From Lentisphaeria bacterium (GTDB taxonomy: Bacteria > Verrucomicrobiota > Lentisphaeria > Oligosphaerales > Lenti-02), in contig JAGLDW010001057.1 of the NCBI GenBank assembly GCA_023145395.1, positions 1 to 6,722 of the forward strand: 6,722 nt of DNA, read 5' to 3'. A program made the translations under genes and the position numbers. The notes beneath the pieces were generated by a model. It had not been told where the DNA came from and did no database searches. It worked only from the letters and a program-made list of their open reading frames with translations. Shown piece after piece: positions 1 to 6,593 of the stretch. Every line of letters begins with the position of its first letter. The stretch's first letter is position 1.

Positions 1-9
1 CCGAAGCAC

Positions 10-41
10 TTGGAGGGCGGTTGCCCTCAACCGCCGTGTCC
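10..41. repeat. REP-like intergenic hairpin, left copy
   Basis: A perfect 8-bp stem (GGCGGTTG at 16-23, CAACCGCC at 28-35) closes a CCCT tetraloop. The flank TTGGAGGGCG (10-19) is identical to 6688-6697, which begins another hairpin of the same size and loop length but a different inner stem. A GGA/TCC outer pairing (12-14 with 39-41) is possible across an internal loop. The shared flank with a changed but still paired stem suggests a dispersed palindromic element. There is no T-run, so it is not a standard intrinsic terminator. Confidence 0.6.
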
Positions 42-81
42 CCACGCAACTGAGGCGTTACGGAACTGAAGAATAGTCGCC

Positions 82-110
82 TTGCAGAGAACCTCTTCTG
101 CAACTAGAAT
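82..110 (+). promoter_or_regulatory. Candidate sigma70-type promoter for the leader and lyase
   Basis: TTGCAG (82-87) and TAGAAT (105-110) are separated by 17 bp. The -10 matches consensus at five of six positions, the -35 at three of six. Transcription would begin near 117 and give a leader of about 260 nt that runs through the terminator at 306-338. This is a motif match only. Promoters in the phyla suggested here often diverge from this consensus, so confidence is low. Confidence 0.25.
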
Positions 111-212
111 TGGTGTTGGGTGCGTTGTTTTCCTAACTCACATTTTGGCAAGAGCGTCGGATGGTCAAACGCAAGGCACGAGGAAGGCATAGAGCCAGCG
201 AGGAATAGGAGC

Positions 213-338
213 CAAGGACCATATCACCAAGATGATCGGCCCCGCAAAGGGTGATCCCAACTGTGTCTGGGATGCGCTGTAGTCCCAGTGTATCTCCTTG
301 AACGTGCCCCCTCGCCTCTGGGCCGGGGGGGCTTTTTT
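213..338 (+). promoter_or_regulatory. Candidate structured leader RNA (riboswitch- or attenuator-like)
   Basis: Three perfect 6-bp helices can form together. P1 pairs 213-218 (CAAGGA) with 295-300 (TCCTTG). Inside it P2 pairs 223-228 (ATCACC) with 250-255 (GGTGAT), and P3 pairs 267-272 (CTGGGA) with 283-288 (TCCCAG). This three-way junction sits five bases before an intrinsic terminator, which itself lies directly before the lyase start codon. It resembles a transcriptional riboswitch or attenuator, but I recognise no known riboswitch consensus. Each helix alone could arise by chance; the nesting and the adjacent terminator are what make it notable. The alternative is a small RNA that simply ends at this terminator. 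Confidence 0.3.
306..338 (+). terminator. Strong intrinsic terminator upstream of the lyase start
   Basis: A 9-bp stem (306-314 with 324-332, one G-U pair, otherwise GC-rich except for that position) closes a 9-nt loop and is followed at once by six T residues (333-338). It points in the direction of the lyase gene and ends 37 bp before its ATG. No complete plus-strand gene lies upstream within the window, so it terminates a leader RNA, a small RNA, or a transcript entering from outside. If transcription of the lyase starts upstream of it, readthrough must be regulated or partial. Confidence 0.8.
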
Positions 339-364
339 ATGTCTGACCTGCCTACAGCAAGAAC

Positions 365-368
365 GGAG
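365..368 (+). promoter_or_regulatory. Ribosome binding site choosing the lyase start at 376
   Basis: GGAG at 365-368 lies 7 nt before the ATG at 376. The same frame is open further upstream to a TTG at 298, but that start would put the intrinsic terminator inside the coding sequence and add 26 residues before the signal peptide. The ATG at 376 is therefore preferred. Confidence 0.7.
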
Positions 369-375
369 ACAAGAC

Positions 376-3300
376 ATGGCCGGGTACCTTCCGAATATTC
401 CCACAATAGGTTGCCCATGGTCCGCCAAACTCGGACGGTGTGTGGTGGGTGCACCTCTTTTCTGCGCTGTCTTCCTTGCCGCATGCTCCCTCGCTGAAGC
501 TGCACCGAAGCAGCAGAGCATGAACCCGCGGGAGAGAATGGAAATGCTTGCCCGTCTGGCGAACGAGTATCCTTGGTTCAAAGCGCAGAAGGCCACGATT
601 GTCGGGAAGTGCCAGCAACGCCTGGGCAAATCCTCGGAGGATCTCTGGTACACCATGCCCGCCCAGTGCATCCCGCGGTCGAACACGGTCAACGCGAAAT
701 CCGGCTGCCCGAACTGCGGCGTTGCCATCCATCGTGGCTATGGCTACTACCCATGGGGATTGTCCACTGAACATCCGTGGAAAGTGCAATGCCCAAAGTG
801 CCTGGAACGATTTCCGAAGAACGACTTCGCCGCCTACTACAGATCTGGGGTCGATCAACGCGGAGTCTTCGACCACAAGCGGGCGGACCAAAGCCTGCTC
901 CGTAACGAGGAACACCCCGACCCCAAAGACCCAAAACACAAGTTTGGTGTCGATGCCGGCACGGGATATCGTGATGCCAAAGGCACACTCTACACATTTG
1001 TCGCCCACTACAACGGCAAGAGCTACTGGGGACAACCGTGGAGCACACATAGCATCACCACCGAGGCGCTCGATTTCGCCTATGCCTACGTGCTCACCGG
1101 GGACAAACGCCACGCACGCAAGGCGGCGGTCATCCTGAGCCGGATCGCGGTGCTCTATCCTGACATGGACTACTACTACTGGAATCGAAACCCAGAACAC
1201 AATCCAAGTGGAAAACGCATACCGGGAAAAATCCTCGACCGTATCTGGGAGAATTTTCTGGTGAAGCGTCTGTTGAAAACCTATGACCTGGTTCACGACG
1301 CGGTCGTGGATGACCAGGAGTTCATGGAGTTCCTGAGCCAAAAGACGGCCCATCTCCCGCTGGCGAAGGGCAGGCACGGGAATCGTTTCACCGATCTCAT
1401 CGAGGACTTCTATCTCAAGGAGGTGTTTCGTTGTGCTCAGAACGGGTTTCTCTGGGGCAATACGGGGATGACAGAGGAGAACGTGGCTCTATTGGCTGTG
1501 GTGACCAGAGACGATGCATTCCGGGAGCAGGTTGTGCGCTGGCTTTTCTCGGCCCGCACGATCACCGGCTACAACACGGACGAACACCGGCAGCTCGGAG
1601 GCGGGTTGCTTGACTTGGCGCTACAGCTCACCAGGGACGGATTCTCCCTGGAAAGCGGTGGATACTGCGAGATTCTGGCTCAGACACTTGCTCCCATCTA
1701 CCCCGCCATGTCCAGGCTCGGGGGCAGTGACCAGAACCCGGTTCACCAAGCCGTCCTGGCATTGTGCCAGAGCCGGCTCTCGGCCTTCTATCGCAACCAC
1801 TACTCGCTGATCTGCCTGGGCCGGTTCAAACCCTACTGGGGAGACAATGGCACCTTCTGTGCGGCGGCGTATCCCAAGGGCATCGACCCGGCGCTGTATT
1901 TTGGCGGATATCTGATGTTCGGCGACCGCCAATCGGCCCGCGATGTCAGGTCCATCCTGCTCACAGACGGCAAGGTGGACACGGACAAGCTCCGGGTTGA
2001 CGATCTGTATCTCATCCCCCCCGATATCGAGAGCAAGCTGGTGGACTTTGCCAAAATCTTGCCCAGCCCAGCGAACGATTCCGTCAACCTCACAGGCCGC
2101 GGGTTGGTTGTGCTGAAACAAGGAAGCGGGGGGGATGAGCGCTGCCTGTGGACGCATTATGGCAACAACCATACTTGCCACAACCACCCGGACACACTCT
2201 CCATCGGACTCTTCGCCCTGGGAAGAGACATCCTGCCGGCGCTTGGATACCCGGACCTGAGAAAGCGTGCCATGCACACCAATTGGAACTTGAGCGCGAT
2301 CAACAGCAACACGGTGGTGGTCGATGGACAGGAGAGAATGCGCCGCATAGAGATCGCCGACCAGAAGCTGTTCGCCGAATCCAAACTCGTCTCGCTGCAC
2401 GCTATTTCCGCGGATTCGTTGTACGAACATGTGAGCACATACAGACGCTGTGTCGGATTGGTGAACGTGGCCGAGGATGCCTTCTACGTGATCGATTTCT
2501 TCGACGTGAATGGAGGCAGCGAGCACGTGTACAGCTTCCACAGCGGCGCAGGAGACATCACAATGGATCCCGAAATCCAGTTCATGAAGCAGAAAACCGG
2601 AACCTATGCGGGGCCGGACGTGCAATACGCCTCGGAAGCATATCGCTATTCAGAGGAGTACGACTGGCGCTGGGGAAATGGGTTCCAGTACCTGTACGAT
2701 GTGGAGCGCTCCGGACCGGTGGAGGACGGGTCGTTCACCTGGCGTCTCGAGAACACGCATGGTGTCTCGCCGTTCGGGGACGATGTGCGCTGCCGCCTGA
2801 ACCTGCTCTCCCCGGCAGCCGAAGTGGCAATCGCCAAGGGCAAGCCGCCGCAAAACCGAAAAGGCAACCCCGAGTACATCCGCTATGTCCTGGCAAAGCG
2901 CCGTGCGGAGGCCGATCTCACATCGCAGTTTGTCAGTGTGATCGAGACCTATGTCGAAGGCAGGCGTCCGGTGGCCTCGGTCCGCAGGCTGAAAAAACTC
3001 GCTGGCGGCGCTTTCGCCAGTGCCGTGGAGGTGACCCTGGCCGATGGCAGGCGAGATCTGATCGTGAAGGGGGAGGATGAGTTTTCCGAAGCGGCGTTCG
3101 AGGGTGGTCTGAACCTGAAGGGGCTCTTCTGCCTGCTGCGTCTGAATGCGGCCGGGGAAGTGCTGGAGTACCACGCCTCCATGGTGCGGGAAATCCGCAT
3201 CGACGGACAATTTCAAATGAATTTTATCCCCAGCGCAAAATCACGAGTGGTTGCTTTCGACCGAGGTGTGTCGGCAACAAGCACCATTGCCCTGTCCTCC

Positions 3301-3570
3301 ACAATCGTCTTGCCCGATGACGCCTTGGCCCCATTCTGGGCGGACATCACGCCGACACAGGCACAAGCAGATGGGAGCTATCGCGTGCTTGATACGCAGA
3401 CGCGGAAAGGACGGACCACGCTCCGCCTGGATACGGATTCGTTCATCTCCGGACGCAAGGGGAAGAGCGTGTTCGGCAAAGCGAGCTATGCGGAGGCCTT
3501 CGAATATACGTTCGCCGACGGAGCCACGGTCGTGATCCCCTTCTCATACCACGGCAAGCCCCGTCGATAG
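376..3570 (+). CDS. Secreted heparinase II/III-like polysaccharide lyase
   Basis: This 1064-residue protein probably cleaves uronic-acid-containing polysaccharide by beta-elimination outside the cytoplasm; the substrate cannot be read from sequence. Residues 1-42 form an export signal, with an LAAC lipobox at 34-37 (lipoprotein) or an AEA signal-peptidase-I site ending at 42. A CPNC/CPKC pair (Cys111, 114, 139, 142) looks like a zinc ribbon, followed by FPKNDF. A helical (alpha/alpha toroid) region spans roughly 190-540, with YYYWN from 266, WGN at 360-362 and a DGFSLESGGY segment (421-430) that probably supplies the catalytic Tyr430. The beta-sandwich half carries H602-N-H604-P-D606-T-L-S, the family's HxHxD motif. 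Family knowledge from heparinase II makes the first His catalytic and the second a metal ligand. Two other expected metal ligands appear replaced (Ala622, Ser644). The protein is longer than classical heparinase II (about 770 residues). It faces the DUF6259 gene. Confidence 0.9.
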   Translation: MAGYLPNIPTIGCPWSAKLGRCVVGAPLFCAVFLAACSLAEAAPKQQSMNPRERMEMLARLANEYPWFKAQKATIVGKCQQRLGKSSEDLWYTMPAQCIPRSNTVNAKSGCPNCGVAIHRGYGYYPWGLSTEHPWKVQCPKCLERFPKNDFAAYYRSGVDQRGVFDHKRADQSLLRNEEHPDPKDPKHKFGVDAGTGYRDAKGTLYTFVAHYNGKSYWGQPWSTHSITTEALDFAYAYVLTGDKRHARKAAVILSRIAVLYPDMDYYYWNRNPEHNPSGKRIPGKILDRIWENFLVKRLLKTYDLVHDAVVDDQEFMEFLSQKTAHLPLAKGRHGNRFTDLIEDFYLKEVFRCAQNGFLWGNTGMTEENVALLAVVTRDDAFREQVVRWLFSARTITGYNTDEHRQLGGGLLDLALQLTRDGFSLESGGYCEILAQTLAPIYPAMSRLGGSDQNPVHQAVLALCQSRLSAFYRNHYSLICLGRFKPYWGDNGTFCAAAYPKGIDPALYFGGYLMFGDRQSARDVRSILLTDGKVDTDKLRVDDLYLIPPDIESKLVDFAKILPSPANDSVNLTGRGLVVLKQGSGGDERCLWTHYGNNHTCHNHPDTLSIGLFALGRDILPALGYPDLRKRAMHTNWNLSAINSNTVVVDGQERMRRIEIADQKLFAESKLVSLHAISADSLYEHVSTYRRCVGLVNVAEDAFYVIDFFDVNGGSEHVYSFHSGAGDITMDPEIQFMKQKTGTYAGPDVQYASEAYRYSEEYDWRWGNGFQYLYDVERSGPVEDGSFTWRLENTHGVSPFGDDVRCRLNLLSPAAEVAIAKGKPPQNRKGNPEYIRYVLAKRRAEADLTSQFVSVIETYVEGRRPVASVRRLKKLAGGAFASAVEVTLADGRRDLIVKGEDEFSEAAFEGGLNLKGLFCLLRLNAAGEVLEYHASMVREIRIDGQFQMNFIPSAKSRVVAFDRGVSATSTIALSSTIVLPDDALAPFWADITPTQAQADGSYRVLDTQTRKGRTTLRLDTDSFISGRKGKSVFGKASYAEAFEYTFADGATVVIPFSYHGKPRR

Positions 3571-3604
3571 GGAAACGGTGAAAGCCCGAGTGACAAACAC
3601 GGCG

Positions 3605-3616
3605 ATCCCATGGGAT
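3605..3616. repeat. 12-bp perfect palindrome between the convergent genes
   Basis: ATCCCATGGGAT is fully self-complementary and sits in the middle of the 74-bp gap between the two stop codons. It has no T-run on either side, so it does not look like an intrinsic terminator. It may be chance or a protein-binding site. I see no other terminator in the gap, which raises the possibility that transcripts overlap the opposing gene. Confidence 0.35.
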
Positions 3617-3644
3617 GACTGTACCGGAAATTCATCGATTCCTG

Positions 3645-6521
3645 TCAATCCGCCGTAACGGGCACCAATGGCGCGGAGGGATGGAAGCGTATCCAGTCAA
3701 TCTCGGCACTCACCCTCCCCGAGCTGGCTCCCGCCCCAAAGGCAAGCTGTGACTGGCGGGGAACCCCGCCAAGAAAAGCCACTTTCTCCAGAATCCGTTC
3801 CCCGTCAAGATACAGGTCACACGATTTGCCTCCGCCAAGGCCCACGATCCTGATTGTGCGGAAGTGGGTGGCCATGTCCGCTTGCACCGGGGGCCTGCCC
3901 GGAGCGACAATCCGATCCGGATAGATCTGCAGGGTCATCAAGCCGTGCTCGGTGTTTGTCTGCAGCCAGAACGCGAACCGGGGATCCTTGTTGCACTTGA
4001 GCACCCGCAGGGCAGACGCAACCGTGAATCCCGTTTGCCCATCCACATCCCAGACGGGGCCTCGCGGCAGTTTCAGCAGGAGTGCGCCTCTGCCTGCTGC
4101 GGAAAGTGTGTCTATCACCAATTTTCCATTCTCGACCCGCAAGCATTCCGAGCTTGGGGCGGAAGCAATGCCCACGAGGTGCCAGCGAGGTGCGGCATGC
4201 TGGGGCAGAACATCCCCTTCATAGGCAAAAGGGAAACCATCCGAAGACGCCTCGGACGGCATGGTTCCAGGGCGGAAAAATGGGAGAGCAGCTCGGATCA
4301 CCTCGTTCTTTGTGTGCTTTCCCAACATGTCAAACTCAGGCTCGAGTGGCGCCTTGGGATATTCGGGGGGAGTCCCCGGCATGGTGAGAAGCAATGGTGA
4401 CAGCGCGGGGACCGTGAACTGCCAGCGCTCCCCATTCCGCTTGAGTGCTCTGCCACTGGGCTCTCCGTCCGTCATGCTAAGCAACTGGGCATCGTCCGGA
4501 GAGTGGGGCGGATAGGTTGTCCGTGGCAACGTTATCGAGAGGGGCAGGTCCGTGTCTCCAATGTTCAGCAACAGGATACCGATCTGTCCGCTCGCGTCCT
4601 GCCACACGCTGTTTTGCACCTGAGGCAGGGACACGGTCACGAGTTTGGACCATTGATACCACTGCACATCCAGAAGGGGAACCTGTCTAGCCAAATCCAG
4701 CGGACGCAACATGCGTCCCGTGCCAAGCAGGTCCGGATTCGCAGCCTTGAGCCTGGCCATCTTCCGCAAGCAGACTGCCTGGGTATTGTCTTCCCGCAGA
4801 AACGTTTCCAGGCAGGCTCGCGACCAGCCAAACTGCCCGCCATAGATGAACTGCTGACCGAACTTGGCCAACACAGCACGCGGCAAGTCCAAGTCACTTG
4901 CCATGACATAGCGTCCGAATTGCATTACATAGTCGTGATAGACCGCCGAGAACAGAGGTATGCTGTTCGGGGCATTCAAATTACCGGTCAGAAACGCATC
5001 GATTCCCGCCATGTACGGCTCGGCATTCCCCTCGGCAGTCAGCACGAAGTCGGGATCAATGGCCCGTGCCTCCCGCCGTATTTCCTCGCACAGACTCCAG
5101 TATCCCTGTATCCAAGCGGCTGTCTCCCCTGGTTCATGTGGATGCTCGGGGTCGTAGGATGGCAGAGCGCTGGACTCGGCCAACTGATCCAGGTAAACCC
5201 CGCTGCAGCCTGCATCCACGCAACGCAGAGCAGCTTGACCGATCACCCACCGCCACAGGCGGCTGGCGGGATTCATCGTGGCTCCGGGAATTTTCATCCA
5301 AACCTCGCGATGGATCTCTCCATAGGGGTCTCGCACCGCTGCCCGGCGGCCCAGCTCATGCCAGGAGGCGAAATCCGTCCGCCACAGACGGGCATTCAGA
5401 TAGGGCATGGTCTGGACCCGTGATTCGCGCATGGCAAGAGCTGCTCGGCGGAAGCCAGCCCGGGCTGGAAAGTATTCTGGATAGGCATCGATGCTGGAAC
5501 TGCCGAAGTTCTGGTGCCAGTTGTACCAGTGAAACATGATCGGCACTCCAAACCACTCCTGCATCCGGACCGCCCACGATGCCGCAAAAGCCGGATCGCA
5601 GCTTTCCTGGCCAAGCCGCATGAGCACGAGTGGTGTTTCGATGTATCGGCGTGGTGTTTTTCGCCCCTCGTGCAGCGGTCCCCGCCAAGTCCATGGCGCG
5701 GTCAGCGCCCAGGCTCTATAGATTTGGGAGGCATCGTACCAATCCCCCTCGGTCACTTGGATGACAAAGGGATATTCCTGCCGGTAGACAGCTCCATAGC
5801 GCATCCGTGTCGGTTGCAGCACTCCGAAGGTTAGCTCGCCGGCGCTGCGATCGGAGGTGACGAGGAATTCCTTGCTTCGAGCCCGGAGATCGTGGCATCC
5901 CAGATACACGAGCTTCCGGGCTCGCTGCAACGCAAAAAACTGCATGTTTAGCGATGCTCGGGAATACACGCGTGGTGCAGTTTCCAGGTTCCGCAACGGA
6001 TCGATGGTCAGCGTGCCCCAGTCACGGGGTTCGATGAACGCGCAGGAAGATCCACTCTCCACCGGTAGATTGAGATTTGGGAAAACGTAGCGGAACACAG
6101 TCCAATCCTGCGGAATTCGCACAAACTCGATGGCCCAGAGAAGGCGCTGCTGGTCTGGTTCGAAGGTGATATCGACCCGGACCTCGAGCGCTGTGTTTTC
6201 CTGGACCGGGAATCCTTGCCACCGCATCTGGAGTACATTGCCCTGCTCGCCGATCAGCACACGTCCCATGTCACTGTTCAGAACAACCCGGCGGCCGCGA
6301 GTGTCGCGCAACTCCAAGCTCCATAGCAATTCGCCTTTTGAAAGGACTTGCATCCCATCGACAGTTGCGCCGACGAGGCGTGCACCGCTCTCGCGGCAAT
6401 GCATGCGCAACGCAAGCTTTCCGGACCGGGCTTCCGTCAAGTTTCCGCTCTTTCTCAACTCCAGCGCTGATGCAAATGTCAGCGAAACCAAGTATGCGAG
6501 TGCTGCAAGAGTCCTTATCAT
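3645..6521 (-). CDS. Secreted DUF6259-type glycoside-hydrolase-like protein
   Basis: This 958-residue protein probably hydrolyses or binds a complex glycan outside the cytoplasm. The start is ATG at 6521, because a signal peptide follows at once (MIRT, hydrophobic core, ASA cleavage site ending near residue 19). The frame extends upstream to a GTG at 6569, but that would put 16 polar residues before the signal. Residues 20-290 look like a beta-sandwich. Residues 297-600 resemble a TIM barrel of the DUF6259 family, with the motif FHWYNWH (330-336), then YPEYFP, and GVYLDQL ending a strand with Asp445, followed by AEGNAEPY with Glu497 and Glu501. Asp445 and Glu497 are candidate catalytic acids by position. 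A beta domain follows at about 620-720. Residues 760-950 resemble a LamG/concanavalin-like sugar-binding module, ending in EIDWIRF. Exact activity is unknown. The frame is intact. Confidence 0.82.
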   Translation of the reverse strand: MIRTLAALAYLVSLTFASALELRKSGNLTEARSGKLALRMHCRESGARLVGATVDGMQVLSKGELLWSLELRDTRGRRVVLNSDMGRVLIGEQGNVLQMRWQGFPVQENTALEVRVDITFEPDQQRLLWAIEFVRIPQDWTVFRYVFPNLNLPVESGSSCAFIEPRDWGTLTIDPLRNLETAPRVYSRASLNMQFFALQRARKLVYLGCHDLRARSKEFLVTSDRSAGELTFGVLQPTRMRYGAVYRQEYPFVIQVTEGDWYDASQIYRAWALTAPWTWRGPLHEGRKTPRRYIETPLVLMRLGQESCDPAFAASWAVRMQEWFGVPIMFHWYNWHQNFGSSSIDAYPEYFPARAGFRRAALAMRESRVQTMPYLNARLWRTDFASWHELGRRAAVRDPYGEIHREVWMKIPGATMNPASRLWRWVIGQAALRCVDAGCSGVYLDQLAESSALPSYDPEHPHEPGETAAWIQGYWSLCEEIRREARAIDPDFVLTAEGNAEPYMAGIDAFLTGNLNAPNSIPLFSAVYHDYVMQFGRYVMASDLDLPRAVLAKFGQQFIYGGQFGWSRACLETFLREDNTQAVCLRKMARLKAANPDLLGTGRMLRPLDLARQVPLLDVQWYQWSKLVTVSLPQVQNSVWQDASGQIGILLLNIGDTDLPLSITLPRTTYPPHSPDDAQLLSMTDGEPSGRALKRNGERWQFTVPALSPLLLTMPGTPPEYPKAPLEPEFDMLGKHTKNEVIRAALPFFRPGTMPSEASSDGFPFAYEGDVLPQHAAPRWHLVGIASAPSSECLRVENGKLVIDTLSAAGRGALLLKLPRGPVWDVDGQTGFTVASALRVLKCNKDPRFAFWLQTNTEHGLMTLQIYPDRIVAPGRPPVQADMATHFRTIRIVGLGGGKSCDLYLDGERILEKVAFLGGVPRQSQLAFGAGASSGRVSAEIDWIRFHPSAPLVPVTAD

Positions 6522-6532
6522 AGGTGCATGAT

Positions 6533-6536
6533 CTCC
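6533..6536 (-). promoter_or_regulatory. Likely ribosome binding site of the DUF6259 gene
   Basis: On the minus strand GGAG precedes the ATG at 6521 by 11 nt, which is rather long. Between them lies an out-of-frame ATG (6529) that opens a three-codon frame whose stop overlaps the main start (ATGA). The signal peptide following 6521 supports that ATG as the true start despite the spacing. Confidence 0.45.
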
Positions 6537-6593
6537 ACGGCAAACGGATGGAATTGTGATATTACGCACTCACATTTTGAATTTCGTTTTGAG

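Larger units (their letters stand above)
1..375. other. Gene-free leader region upstream of the lyase
   Basis: I see no convincing protein-coding gene here. Open frames in this stretch on either strand have no ribosome binding site, or run antisense into the lyase gene, and show no recognisable domain. What it does hold, in order, is a REP-like hairpin at the left edge, a weak promoter candidate, a purine-rich stretch with two similar copies of a CGAGGAA-containing segment (about 178-196 and 197-213), a potential three-way-junction RNA and a strong intrinsic terminator just before the lyase start. Confidence 0.6.

Noticed and set aside
161..208. A 15-codon, Arg/Lys-rich open frame in the leader that could be a leader peptide.
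   Set aside because: It has no ribosome binding site and no run of one amino acid typical of attenuation peptides.
265..290. Resemblance of CTGTAGTCCCAG to part of the Alu/SRP RNA.
   Set aside because: The match is very short and nothing else of an SRP RNA, including its conserved tip, is present.
298..375. A 26-residue N-terminal extension of the lyase from TTG at 298.
   Set aside because: It would place the intrinsic terminator inside the gene; ATG 376 has a well-spaced GGAG and a signal peptide follows.
339..497. An open frame with an ATG right after the terminator T-run.
   Set aside because: It overlaps the lyase start in another frame, lacks a ribosome binding site and shows no domain or signal.
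165..728. A minus-strand frame with a hydrophobic C-terminal stretch.
   Set aside because: Most of it is antisense to the lyase gene, its composition looks random, and it crosses the terminator and structured leader.
6522..6569. A 16-residue extension of the DUF6259 protein from GTG at 6569.
   Set aside because: A typical signal peptide begins at the internal ATG 6521, so the extension would precede it with polar residues.
136..6579. A 12-nt direct repeat (ACTCACATTTTG at 136-147 and 6568-6579) upstream of both genes.
   Set aside because: About one 12-nt match is expected by chance in a window this size, and the two copies have opposite orientation relative to their genes.
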